Shown: positions 33,350 to 41,835, numbered from the stretch's first letter. The stretch: 64,000 nucleotides of DNA from Massilia agilis (GCF_024756255.1 NZ_JANUHB010000002.1:434001-498000); one strand, 5' to 3'. Notes: generated from the letters alone by a model not told the origin. Numbers and translations are program-made.

Positions 33350-33389
33350 TGAAACGCTATACTGTACAAAAGCACAGTGTAGCGTTTCA
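33350..33389. promoter_or_regulatory. LexA (SOS) box within a larger inverted repeat
   Basis: TACTGT-N8-ACAGTG (33360-33379) matches the CTGT-N8-ACAG LexA box and differs from the 12 fixed bases of the E. coli consensus at one position. It is nested in a 10-bp perfect inverted repeat TGAAACGCTA/TAGCGTTTCA (33350-33359, 33380-33389). It lies 3 bp before the start codon of the FAN1-like nuclease. A possible -10 (TATACT, 33357-33362) overlaps it, so bound LexA would block transcription. Confidence 0.75.
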
Positions 33390-33392
33390 ATA

Positions 33393-35039
33393 ATGATCAG
33401 GATCCTGGAAAACGAGTTTTACTATCTGGACAATTTCCAGCGTGTCCTGGACTGGATCGCCCTGCGCTACGACGACCTGCTGGTCGAGGACGAACGGGCG
33501 TTCATCGCCGCCTTTCCCGCACTGCCCCGCCCTGCCCGTGCGCTGTTCGTCCGCATGGTCATGCGCAAGGGCGAGCTGTTCCGGGCAAGCAAGCTGAACT
33601 ACGCAGAGATCGGCTGCCCGGTCGAGGCGGCGCGCCACCTGCTGCCCACGGGCTGGGTCGAGCTTGACCCCGTGCTGGGGCTGGAAGAACTGTTCGAGCT
33701 GCTGTCCAAGCCCGAGATCGCACTCGTGTTCCAGCTGACGATGCACCAGAAAGGCGCGCGCAAGGCCGAGCAACTGGCGTCCCTGCGGCCGGACTTTGCC
33801 GACAGCCGCCCGTTTTCTGCCTGGTACCGCGATTGCCCGGACACGGCGCTGCGCATCGTCGCCAAGCCGCTGTGCGACCGGCTACGGCTGATCTTCTTTG
33901 GCAACCTGCGCCAGGACTGGACCGAGTTCGTGCTGTCGGACCTGGGCATCTACCGCTTCGAGCAAGTCGAATTTTCGCAGGCGTCGCGCGGGTTTCGCAG
34001 CCGGCGCGACATCGACCTGTACCTGCAGCTGCATGCCTGCCGCGAGCGGTTCGAGGGCGGCGAATCCCCGGACACGATCGTCCCCGACCTGCCCCCGGCG
34101 GCGCCGGACAACGAGTGGATCGACGGGCGGCGCGAAAAGCTGCTGTTCAAGATAGGCCAGCACTACGAGAAGCAACATGACTTCGGGCGTGCCCATGCGG
34201 TGTACGTGGCCTGCCGTTTTCCCGGCGCGCGCGGGCGGGCGATCCGCGTGCTCGAAAAGGACGGGCAGTATGCCGAGGCACACGCCCTGCTGCTCAAGGC
34301 CCAGGCCGCGCCGGAAAGCGACGCCGAACGCCAGCACCTGCTGCGCATCGGCCCGCGCCTTGCGCGCAAGCTCGGGCATGTGCGCACCAGGCCGCGCCGT
34401 GCGGCGCCGGCCGAGCGGATCGACCTGTGCCTGCCAATGCCCCCTGGCGACTGGTGGGTCGAAGGCGTGGTGCGCGACCATCTGGCGCGCACCGAGGCGC
34501 CCGTATTCTACGTCGAGAACGCGCTCGCCAACGCGCTGTTCGGGCTGCTCTGCTGGCGCGCGATCTTCAGTGCCATCCCGGGCGCGTTCTTCCATCCGTT
34601 CCACCGCGCGCCGGCCGACCTGCACAGCCCCGACTTTTACCAGCGCCGCGCGCGCGAGTTCGACGCCTGCCTGGCCGAACTGGACGATGGCCGCTACCGC
34701 GACACCATCTGCCGCCACTTTGTCGAGAAAGCGGGCATCCAGTCCCCATTCCTGCTCTGGGACTACCTGGACGAAGCGCTGATCGGGCTGGCGCTCGCCT
34801 GCATTCCGGCCGCGCACCTGAAGCGCTGGTGCGAGCGCATCCTGCACGACGTGAAGGCCAACCGCAGCGGCTTTCCCGACCTGATCCAGTTCTGGCCGTC
34901 CGAGCGGCGCTACCGGATGATCGAGGTGAAGGGCCCGGGCGACCGGCTGCAGGACAACCAGCTGCGCTGGATCGACTACTGCGCCACGCACCAGATGCCG
35001 GTGGCGGTGTGCTACCTGCAGTGGGAACAGAACGCTTGA
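33393..35039 (+). CDS. FAN1-like VRR-NUC domain nuclease
   Basis: A 548-aa structure-specific nuclease. The bacterial FAN1 start ENEFYYLDNFQRVLDWI is followed by a SAP-like and helical (TPR-like) region and a C-terminal VRR-NUC domain with FPDLIQF (Asp496), MIEVKGPGDRLQDNQ (Glu511, Lys513, Gln523): all catalytic residues present. FAN1 enzymes unhook DNA interstrand crosslinks. The ATG has no Shine-Dalgarno and lies almost on the LexA box. Its stop overlaps the helicase start (TTGA), so the two act together. Confidence 0.93.
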   Translation: MIRILENEFYYLDNFQRVLDWIALRYDDLLVEDERAFIAAFPALPRPARALFVRMVMRKGELFRASKLNYAEIGCPVEAARHLLPTGWVELDPVLGLEELFELLSKPEIALVFQLTMHQKGARKAEQLASLRPDFADSRPFSAWYRDCPDTALRIVAKPLCDRLRLIFFGNLRQDWTEFVLSDLGIYRFEQVEFSQASRGFRSRRDIDLYLQLHACRERFEGGESPDTIVPDLPPAAPDNEWIDGRREKLLFKIGQHYEKQHDFGRAHAVYVACRFPGARGRAIRVLEKDGQYAEAHALLLKAQAAPESDAERQHLLRIGPRLARKLGHVRTRPRRAAPAERIDLCLPMPPGDWWVEGVVRDHLARTEAPVFYVENALANALFGLLCWRAIFSAIPGAFFHPFHRAPADLHSPDFYQRRAREFDACLAELDDGRYRDTICRHFVEKAGIQSPFLLWDYLDEALIGLALACIPAAHLKRWCERILHDVKANRSGFPDLIQFWPSERRYRMIEVKGPGDRLQDNQLRWIDYCATHQMPVAVCYLQWEQNA

Positions 35040-37285
35040 GCTACGTCGTCGCGGTACGCGCGCTGTGCGAGTTCACGGCCAAGCAGGGCGACCTGGACCT
35101 GCGCTTCACGCCCTCGCCCACCGCACAGGAAGGCATCGCCGGACACGCCACCGTCACTGGGCGGCGCGGCCCCGGCTATCAGGCTGAAGTCGCGCTGTCG
35201 GGCGAGCATGGGCCGCTGCTGGTGCGCGGCCGGGCGGACGGCTATGACCCGGCCCAGAACCTGATCGAAGAGATCAAGACCTACCGCGGCCAGTTCGCCA
35301 GCATTCCGGACAACCACCGGCACCTGCACTGGGCCCAACTGCGCGTGTACGGCCACCTGCTGTGCGCGCAGCTGCAACTCGAGCGGGTGAACCTGGCGCT
35401 GGTGTATTACGACATCGGCAGCGGCGCGGAGACGGTGCTGCGCGAGACGCGCGAGGCGCACGAGCTGGCCGCGCTGTTTGCGGACCAGTGCCAGCGCTTT
35501 GTCGCCTGGGCCGAACAGGAGCTTGCGCGCCGCGGCGCGCGCGACGCGGCTTTGGCCACCCTGCGTTTTCCGCATGCGGATTTTCGCACCGGCCAGCGGC
35601 AACTGGCAAAGGCCGTGTTCCAGGCCAACGCCAGCGGGCGCTGCCTGCTCGCGCAGGCGCCCACCGGGATCGGCAAAACCGTCGGCAGCCTGTTCCCGGT
35701 GCTGAAGGCGGCGCCGCAGGAGCGCATCGACAAGGTGCTGTTTTTGGCCGCGAGAACGCCCGGCCGCCAGCTGGCGCTCGACGCCGCGGCCACGCTGGGA
35801 GCAGGCACGCCGCTGCGCGTGCTGGAACTGGCGGCACGCGAGAAGGCCTGCGAGCATCCGGACAAGTCCTGCCACGGCGAGTCGTGTCCACTGGCGCGAG
35901 GATTCTATGACCGCCTGCCGGCAGCGCGCCAGGCCGCCCTCGCCCACGTGACGCTGGACCGTGCGGCGCTGCGCGAGGTGGGACTCGCGCACGCGGTGTG
36001 CCCGTACTACCTGGGCAGCGAGATGGCGCGCTGGAGCGACGTGATCGTGGGCGACTACAACTACTGGTTCGACGCGGGCGCGATGCTGCATGGCCTGGCG
36101 CTGGCGAACCAGTGGCGCGTGTCCGTGCTGGTGGACGAAGCGCACAACATGGTCTCGCGCGCCCGCTCGATGTTCACGTCATCGCTGGAACGCGGCGCGC
36201 TGCGGGCCGCCCGCGCGGCAGCACCACCGCTGGCGAAGAAGGCGCTGGGGCGCGTGACGCGCGCATGGTCGGCGTTGGACAAGGAACACGGCGCGCCGTA
36301 CCAGGTGCTGCCGGCGCTGCCCGATGCACTGCTGGACGCGCTGCAGGCAGCCGCCAGCGCGATCACCGACCACCTGGCCGAGCAGCCCGGGCCGCTGGAC
36401 CCGGCGCTGCAGCGCTTTTACTTTGAGGCGCTGCACTTCGCGCGGCTGGCCGACTCCTTCGCCAGCCATTCGCTGTGCGACTTCACGCGCGACGGCCGCG
36501 ACAGCGCGCTGTGCATCCGCAACGTGGTGCCGGCGCCGTTCCTGAAGAGCCGCTTCGCGCTTGCGCACTCCACCACCCTGTTCTCGGCCACGCTCAGTCC
36601 CTGGCATTACTACGCCGATGCGCTCGGCCTGCCCGAGGATACGGCGTGGATCGACGTGGACTCGCCATTTTCAAGCGAGCAGCTGGCGGTGCGGGTGGCA
36701 AGCAGGATCTCCACCCGCTACCAGCACCGCGCGGCCTCGCTCGCGCCCATCGCGGAGCTGATGGCAAGCCAGTACCGCGACCGGCCCGGGAACTACCTCG
36801 CTTTTTTCAGCAGCTTCGACTACCTGGAGCAGGCGGCCGCGCTGTTTGCCGAGCGCCACCCGGACATCCCGGCCTGGCTGCAGGGGCGGCGCATGAGTGA
36901 GGCCGAGCGCGCCGAGTTCCTGGCGCGCTTCGTGCCGGGTGGCCGCGGCATCGGATTCGCGGTGCTGGGCGGCGCGTTCGGCGAAGGGATCGACCTGCCG
37001 GGCGAGCGACTGATCGGGGCGTTCATCGCCACGCTCGGACTGCCGCAGGTGAACCCGGTGAACGAACAGTTGCGGCAGCGGCTGGAGGAGACATTCGGCG
37101 CGGGGTACGACTACACCTATCTGTACCCGGGCGTACAAAAGGTGGTGCAGGCGGCCGGGCGCGTGGTGCGCACGATGGCCGACCACGGCGTGGTGGTGCT
37201 GATCGACGACCGGTTCGACCAGCCGCGCGTGCGCGAGCTGCTGCCGCGCTGGTGGGGCATCGGGCGAGCGCCCAGTGCGGGTTAG
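35036..37285 (+). CDS. Rad3/DinG-like DNA helicase with N-terminal nuclease-like domain
   Basis: A 749-aa protein starting at TTG overlapping the nuclease stop. Residues 1-130 look like a RecB/Cas4-type PD-(D/E)xK fold: GRADGY (Asp68) and IEEIKTYRG (Glu79, Lys81). The helicase follows: Walker A APTGIGKTVG (about 208-217), four cysteines in KACEHPDKSCHGESCP and AVCPYYLG that can hold a 4Fe-4S cluster, VLVDEAHNMV (DEAH), FSATLSP and QAAGRVVRT (motif VI). It is a superfamily 2 XPD-like 5'-3' helicase. With FAN1 it forms a repair pair. The stop overlaps the convergent LytTR gene by 4 bp. Confidence 0.92.
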   Translation: MSYVVAVRALCEFTAKQGDLDLRFTPSPTAQEGIAGHATVTGRRGPGYQAEVALSGEHGPLLVRGRADGYDPAQNLIEEIKTYRGQFASIPDNHRHLHWAQLRVYGHLLCAQLQLERVNLALVYYDIGSGAETVLRETREAHELAALFADQCQRFVAWAEQELARRGARDAALATLRFPHADFRTGQRQLAKAVFQANASGRCLLAQAPTGIGKTVGSLFPVLKAAPQERIDKVLFLAARTPGRQLALDAAATLGAGTPLRVLELAAREKACEHPDKSCHGESCPLARGFYDRLPAARQAALAHVTLDRAALREVGLAHAVCPYYLGSEMARWSDVIVGDYNYWFDAGAMLHGLALANQWRVSVLVDEAHNMVSRARSMFTSSLERGALRAARAAAPPLAKKALGRVTRAWSALDKEHGAPYQVLPALPDALLDALQAAASAITDHLAEQPGPLDPALQRFYFEALHFARLADSFASHSLCDFTRDGRDSALCIRNVVPAPFLKSRFALAHSTTLFSATLSPWHYYADALGLPEDTAWIDVDSPFSSEQLAVRVASRISTRYQHRAASLAPIAELMASQYRDRPGNYLAFFSSFDYLEQAAALFAERHPDIPAWLQGRRMSEAERAEFLARFVPGGRGIGFAVLGGAFGEGIDLPGERLIGAFIATLGLPQVNPVNEQLRQRLEETFGAGYDYTYLYPGVQKVVQAAGRVVRTMADHGVVVLIDDRFDQPRVRELLPRWWGIGRAPSAG

Positions 37286-38010
37286 CGTATCAGCTCGCGC
37301 ACCTTCTGGTAGCCGCTGCGGCTGATCGGGATGCGCACGTCGCCGTCGAGCACCGCGCAGTGGTTGTCCTTGCTGGCCTGTTCGATGCGCCGGATCGCCG
37401 CCAGGTTGACGATGTAGGAGCGGTGCACGCGGACGAACACCGCCGGGTCGAGCTGGGCTTCCAGTTCGGACAGCGGCTGGTTCTTCAGCCATGACTTGCC
37501 GCCGGCGCTGATCCGCACATAGTCGTCCTGCGCTTCGATGTAACCGATGCTCTCGACCGGCACGACGTGCACGCGCGCGCCATCGCGGATCAGCACGCGC
37601 GCGAGCGGGCCGTTGCGGCGGGCCGCCTCCGACAGCAGCGGGCTCACGCCGGCAGGTGCCGCAACGAGCGAGCGCGCATGCGCCAGCGCCTGCTCCAGCC
37701 GCGCCCGCGAGAACGGCTTGAGCAGGTAATCCACCGCATGCACCTCGAACGCGCGCAGCGCGAACTGGTCGTAAGCGGTGACGAACAGGTAGCGCGTCTT
37801 GTGGCCCGCGAGCTCGGCCACCTCGAAGCCGTCGAGCCTTGGCATTTGAATGTCGAGGAAGACAAGGTCCGGTTCGAGCTCCGTGATCGCCTTGACGGCA
37901 TCGAAGCCGTTGGCGCATTCACCGACAATCTCGACATCTTCCAGCGCCGCCAGATGCTCGCGCAGCACGGCCCTGGCAAGGTGCTCGTCATCCACGATCA
38001 GCACACGCAT
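37282..38010 (-). CDS. LytTR-family response regulator
   Basis: A 242-aa two-component regulator. The receiver domain starts VLIVDDEHLARAVLREHL with phospho-acceptor Asp53 (FLDIQMPRLDG) and the conserved Lys in YLLKPFS. The C-terminal LytTR DNA-binding domain shows VESIGYIEAQDDYVRI and VRVHRSYIVNLAAI. It follows the sensor kinase by 3 bp and is the last gene of the four-gene operon. It is convergent with the helicase. Confidence 0.94.
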   Translation of the reverse strand: MRVLIVDDEHLARAVLREHLAALEDVEIVGECANGFDAVKAITELEPDLVFLDIQMPRLDGFEVAELAGHKTRYLFVTAYDQFALRAFEVHAVDYLLKPFSRARLEQALAHARSLVAAPAGVSPLLSEAARRNGPLARVLIRDGARVHVVPVESIGYIEAQDDYVRISAGGKSWLKNQPLSELEAQLDPAVFVRVHRSYIVNLAAIRRIEQASKDNHCAVLDGDVRIPISRSGYQKVRELIR

Positions 38011-38013
38011 CGC

Positions 38014-39066
38014 TCAGCTCTCCATGGTTTGCGCCGGCAGCACAAGCTCGACCCGGAACGTGCCCGGCCCGGCCGACCAGTGCGCGCTCGCTTCGTGTGC
38101 GTACACGGCGGCGAGCCGCGAACGCACGTTGGCCAGGCCGTGGCCGCTGGCCGGGCGCGGCACCTCGTCGTCGCCACTGTCGTTCTCCAGCGCGATGCGC
38201 AGCAGCGAGCCGGCGCGCGCGGCCGACAGGCGCAGGCTGCCGCCATCGAGCCGGCGCGCCACGCCGTGCTTGATCGCGTTTTCCACCAGCGGTTGCAGGA
38301 TCAGCGGCGGCAGCAGGCAGGCCAGCGCCGCGTCATCGATGCTTTCGTCCCACGCCAGGCGGTCGCCAAAGCGCACCTGCTCGATCGCCAGGTAGTGGCG
38401 CAACAGGTCCAGCTCGTCGCGCAAGGGAATGCGGCGGCGCGCTTCGAGCCCCAGCGTGCGGCGAAAGAACTCGGCCAGCTGCAGGGTCATCTCGCGCGCA
38501 GCGGCGGGGTCGATGGTGGTGAGCGCGCTCACCGAGTTCAGGCTGTTGAACAGGAAGTGCGGATCGACCTGGGTGCGCAGCAGGCGCAGCTCGGCGTCGC
38601 GCGCCATCAGCTGCGCCTGCAGCTCGCGCGTCTCGAGCTCGCGGGCGCGCCCGACCGCAATCGCCAGGTAGTTCGCGACCGCGCACAAGCCATACAGGAT
38701 CAGGCCCAGGCCGAACACGGTGGCAGCCAGCGAGCGGTTCCAGGGAATGCCGCCCTGCCCGAGCAAGTCGTTCCACAGGCTGGCCGCGATCAGCCACAGC
38801 CCGGCCACGCACAAGGCCGCGAACCCGAACGCGGCCAGCACGCGCCAGTGAGCCACCGCGCCCAGCGGGTGCGCGCGGCACAGGTAGTATGAAGAGAACC
38901 CGGCGGCCACGCCATAGAGCACGGTGAGCGGCAGCGCGAACAGCAGGCTGGCGCCCAGAGTGACGCCCGCCGCGGCCGCGAGCAGCCAGGCCAGCGCGAC
39001 GCCAAACAGGAGCCAGGCCAGCAGGTACAGCAGGCTGCCCTGGCGCGCGCCGAACGGGCCTTGCAT
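38014..39066 (-). CDS. LytS-type sensor histidine kinase
   Basis: A 350-aa kinase with four or so N-terminal membrane segments (residues 15-155, e.g. SLLYLLAWLLFGVALAWLL) and no extracellular sensor domain. The His_kinase domain has RTQVDPHFLFNSLNSVSAL (His is the phosphate acceptor) and the ATPase domain PLVENAIKHGVARR and GHGLANVRSRL. ATG 39064-39066 shares a base with the stop of the LiaF-like gene. It pairs with the LytTR regulator; with almost no sensor it may sense through the membrane or through the LiaF-like protein. Confidence 0.92.
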   Translation of the reverse strand: MQGPFGARQGSLLYLLAWLLFGVALAWLLAAAAGVTLGASLLFALPLTVLYGVAAGFSSYYLCRAHPLGAVAHWRVLAAFGFAALCVAGLWLIAASLWNDLLGQGGIPWNRSLAATVFGLGLILYGLCAVANYLAIAVGRARELETRELQAQLMARDAELRLLRTQVDPHFLFNSLNSVSALTTIDPAAAREMTLQLAEFFRRTLGLEARRRIPLRDELDLLRHYLAIEQVRFGDRLAWDESIDDAALACLLPPLILQPLVENAIKHGVARRLDGGSLRLSAARAGSLLRIALENDSGDDEVPRPASGHGLANVRSRLAAVYAHEASAHWSAGPGTFRVELVLPAQTMES

Positions 39067-39818
39067 CAGTTGCGCACTTCCACGCCGCCCAGGATGGCGT
39101 AGCCGGTCACGACCAGGCGCTTGGTGGCGACCGGCGGGTGGGCGGTCTTTTCCTCGAAGCCGCCCAGGATCGGCGAGCCATGCAGCACGACCGTCCAATC
39201 GGGAGGGCATTTGATGGTGACGCCGCCCATGAACGCGAAGACGTTGAGCACGGCCTCGCCTTCGATCGAGGCGCCGCGCATGTCGAGCGAGCAGCCGCCA
39301 AGGATGGCGGTGATGTCGCCGCCGCGGAAGGCCTGGCTGGTGACGCTACGCTCGAAGCCGCCGAGGATGGCGCTGATGTCGACCACCGCGTCCGAAGGCG
39401 GCATGCCGGCGCCAGTCTTGGCGCCTGCGTCCGTCCACGTGGTCCCGGCCTGCGGCGCGCTGGCGGCATCGCGGCGGCGGCCGGCCTCGAAGGCGCGGTA
39501 CATGAACAGCGCCCCGGCCACGATCAGGAACAGCGGCCACACCATGCCCCAGGTGAGGTAGAAGAGGCCGAGCCGGTTGCACACCAGCGCCGCGCCAATC
39601 GCGACCAGGATGCCGCCGACCACGTAGTTGTTGGGCGAGCTGGTGTCGAACAGCTTGACCAGTCCCGCGACGATGAACACCACCGGCCAGAACGTGATCG
39701 CATGGCGCACGTTGATGATGTCGAGGTTATCGAGCAGGAACAGCACGCCGATCGCGATGACGAGCGCGCCCGTCACGAGCTGGCCGGTGCCGGTACGGCC
39801 TGGGTTATCGTTTCTCAT
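39066..39818 (-). CDS. LiaF-like membrane protein
   Basis: A 250-aa protein with four N-terminal membrane segments in two DUF5668-like pairs (LVTGALVIAIGVLFLLDNL and FWPVVFIVAGLVKLF; then VVGGILVAIGAALVCNRL and MVWPLFLIVAGALFMY) and a C-terminal beta-helix-like LiaF domain with repeated ILGG/FMGG motifs (ISAILGGFERSV, ITAILGGCSLDM, VFAFMGGVTIKC, SPILGGFEEKT, YAILGGVEVRN). In Firmicutes LiaF inhibits an envelope-stress kinase. The same operon here carries a LytS-type kinase, so it probably modulates that kinase. Confidence 0.9.
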   Translation of the reverse strand: MRNDNPGRTGTGQLVTGALVIAIGVLFLLDNLDIINVRHAITFWPVVFIVAGLVKLFDTSSPNNYVVGGILVAIGAALVCNRLGLFYLTWGMVWPLFLIVAGALFMYRAFEAGRRRDAASAPQAGTTWTDAGAKTGAGMPPSDAVVDISAILGGFERSVTSQAFRGGDITAILGGCSLDMRGASIEGEAVLNVFAFMGGVTIKCPPDWTVVLHGSPILGGFEEKTAHPPVATKRLVVTGYAILGGVEVRN

Positions 39819-40179
39819 TGTCGGACTCCCTGGACTGCAGGCGGCGCGCCACGACCGGTTCGAGCACCATGGCCACGCCGCAGATGATGATGAAAATCGG
39901 CCAGCTGTTATAGATGGTCAGGCCGTAGTCGCCCTCGAAGACGGCGAACAGCCACAGGCCGATGCAGGTCATCCACAGGCCGCCGGTGAAGTCGCGCGCA
40001 CTGGGAAAGCCGATCATGCGGTTCAGCCCCGCCACCACAAGAATCAGCGGCCAATAATGCCACAGCCGTTCGATGTCGAACATGCCCATCTGGTCGAGGA
40101 ACAGCGCGATGCCGAGGACAACCAGCAGCAGGCCCCAGAGCATCTGGCGGCGCCATCGGTAAGAGTCGTTGCTGCGCAT
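39805..40179 (-). CDS. Small DUF5668/LiaI-like membrane protein
   Basis: A 124-aa protein with four membrane segments: MLWGLLLVVLGIALFLDQM, LWHYWPLILVVAGLNRMI, TGGLWMTCIGLWLFAVF and WPIFIIICGVAMVLEP. These match the membrane part of the LiaF-like neighbour, which it overlaps by 14 bp. GGAG precedes the ATG. As first gene of the operon it probably helps sense membrane state; function inferred. Confidence 0.85.
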   Translation of the reverse strand: MRSNDSYRWRRQMLWGLLLVVLGIALFLDQMGMFDIERLWHYWPLILVVAGLNRMIGFPSARDFTGGLWMTCIGLWLFAVFEGDYGLTIYNSWPIFIIICGVAMVLEPVVARRLQSRESDNEKR

Positions 40180-40307
40180 GTGCGGTCACTCCTGTCTGTT
40201 GAACACGGACAGAAGATACCGCCGGGCGCGCGGCAGCGGAAGCGGTTTTCGGTGAATGGCGGACGGAAGGCGGCGAATGGCGAAGCCGGCGGCGAACGGC
40301 AGGCAGC

Positions 40308-40341
40308 AAAAAGGCCCGCCGCGTTCTCCGGGGCGGGCCTT
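40308..40341 (-). terminator. Terminator after the small basic protein gene
   Basis: AAGGCCCGCC (40311-40320) and GGCGGGCCTT (40332-40341) form a 10-bp stem; on the minus strand the T-run TTTTT follows. It ends the transcript of the gene at 40361-40540. Confidence 0.8.
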
Positions 40342-40360
40342 GCGAGCGGAACGGGCCGCG

Positions 40361-40540
40361 TCAGACGGCGGGATTGGCGGACAGGTCCATCGGTGGACGG
40401 CCCTTGACCTGGTTGCGGTACTTGGCGCGTGCTGCCGCCTGTTTGGCCTGTTCGCGCACCACGTTGGCACGCTTGGTCTCGCGCTTTTCCTGCTTGCTGC
40501 GGTGCTGGGCCTGGTCCTTGTTGCCGATTCGGGCGGTCAT
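40361..40540 (-). CDS. Small basic protein, unknown
   Basis: A 59-aa lysine/arginine/glutamine-rich protein (KQEKRETKRANVVREQAKQA is a long charged helix) with no membrane or signal segment. The ATG follows AAAGGAGAGTACG, a strong ribosome site, and a terminator follows, so it is probably a real gene. Nucleic-acid binding is possible from charge but unproven. Confidence 0.65.
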   Translation of the reverse strand: MTARIGNKDQAQHRSKQEKRETKRANVVREQAKQAAARAKYRNQVKGRPPMDLSANPAV

Positions 40541-40628
40541 CGTACTCTCCTTTGTCGAAACTTTTGACACGTTGCGGCGTTGCGCGGCGCCCCTTGCGGG
40601 CGGCGCCACGGCGCCGGTCTTGCCCCAA

Positions 40629-40790
40629 CTACGAGCGGGACGTCGCCATTTTCAGGTCCGCCGGCATCAGCATTTCCCACCCAAGCTGGCGTCGGATTTC
40701 TTCCGGGGTGGGGGGCGGTTTCTGTTCGCGCACACGGCGCTCCAGATACGCGCGGACCAGGTGCTTGGGTGGGTGCTTGATCGCAGACAT
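40629..40790 (-). CDS. Small protein, unknown
   Basis: A 53-aa protein (SAIKHPPKHLVRAYLERRVR, then PTPEEIRRQLGWEMLMP). GGAGG lies 5 bases before the ATG. Basic first half, no signal peptide. It lies 88 bp upstream of the other small basic gene on the same strand and could share its transcript. No family recognised. Confidence 0.55.
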   Translation of the reverse strand: MSAIKHPPKHLVRAYLERRVREQKPPPTPEEIRRQLGWEMLMPADLKMATSRS

Positions 40791-41160
40791 GGCAACCTCC
40801 GCTTCCGTTTGTCGGCCGGCGCGACCCGCGGGCGCGCCGGCACATGGATTCTGGTGCCGATCCTCGAGGCGGACCGGCTGGCCTGTTGAGATATTTGGCT
40901 TTGACCCGCGAATGCATCGCCGGCGCCTCACTCACACGCCTCCATCATAGCGGTCGGGGACGAGGGCCACCGTTAGGTGACGCACAATGTGCGCTACCGG
41001 CCAATGGCGTCGAAACTTTTCACACTCGGGCCATGGCGCTCGCCTGTGTCGGCCTGGCCGACAGCGCCTCCCCTCGCGCGGGCCGCTCGGCACGCTTCCT
41101 GCCTACTCCTGTTTAATCGTGCCATCACGAGCACGAGACCCTCATCTCTGGAGAGCGTGT
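40791..41160 (+). promoter_or_regulatory. Leader of the PEP-CTERM gene with possible sigma-54 promoter
   Basis: No convincing gene is seen in this 370-bp stretch. At 41087-41103 CTCGGCACGCTTCCTGC has GG and GC exactly 10 bp apart (41089-41090 and 41101-41102) and matches the sigma-54 consensus TGGCACG-N4-TTGC in all but two bases. PEP-CTERM genes of floc-forming bacteria are known to be under RpoN with PrsK-PrsR, which makes this credible. GGAGAG before the ATG at 41161 serves as ribosome site. Confidence 0.45.
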
Positions 41161-41817
41161 ATGAATAACCTGAAAGCGTCGATACGCCGTTTCCTCACTT
41201 GTGCATCCATCGTTGCCAGCACCGTTCCCGCGCTGGCCGGCGCCGTCCCTGTTTTCGACAACGGTCCGCCGGACCACGCCAGCGCCAACAACATGGGCTT
41301 TGCCTGGCAAGCCGACGACTTCACGATCGGCGCCGGCCAGAGCCCGGCCAGCCTGACCTTCTGGAGCCTGGAGGCCAGCGGCGCCTACCGCGGCAGCATT
41401 TCGTGGCAGATCCTGAGCGCGCCCGGTGGGTCGATCCTCGGCTCGGGCACCACCAGCAGCGTGACACGCACCAGCACCGGCTCCTACCTGGGGCTGGCGG
41501 AATACCGCAACGAGTTCGACTTCGGGACGGTGCCCGGACTTGGCGCCGGGACCTACTGGCTCGTTCTGCACAACGGCGCCTTCAGCAACCTGGGCGACCC
41601 CAACGAATTCCTGTGGGAGACCACGGCCGGCAACAGCAGCGCGGTCGGCATGGAGAGCTATGACCTCGGTAAGACCTGGACCCCGAACGGCAACGAGCAC
41701 GCGTTCGTGATCAGCGCGGTGCCCGAGCCGTCGTCGGTGGCGCTGCTGGCCGGCGGCCTGCTGCTGGCCGGGTGCCTGCGCAAGCGCGAGCAGCGCAGCA
41801 AAACGTTCGCACGCTAA
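41161..41817 (+). CDS. PEP-CTERM sorting domain protein
   Basis: A 218-aa exported protein: signal peptide (FLTCASIVASTVPALAGA), a beta-rich body (FDNGPPDHASANNMGFAWQA and DDFTIG) and a C-terminal sorting signal VPEPSSVALLAGGLLLAGCL followed by RKREQR. The PEP motif is recognised by exosortase, and such proteins usually occur in strains that make exopolysaccharide; a polysaccharide cluster lies 10 kb away. No exosortase gene is in the window. The body function is unknown. Confidence 0.9.
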   Translation: MNNLKASIRRFLTCASIVASTVPALAGAVPVFDNGPPDHASANNMGFAWQADDFTIGAGQSPASLTFWSLEASGAYRGSISWQILSAPGGSILGSGTTSSVTRTSTGSYLGLAEYRNEFDFGTVPGLGAGTYWLVLHNGAFSNLGDPNEFLWETTAGNSSAVGMESYDLGKTWTPNGNEHAFVISAVPEPSSVALLAGGLLLAGCLRKREQRSKTFAR

Positions 41818-41835
41818 CGCACGGGAGAACCCGAG

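Noticed and set aside
40844..41116. Open frame of 90 codons before the PEP-CTERM gene
   Set aside because: No ribosome site or recognisable feature; it covers the probable promoter region.
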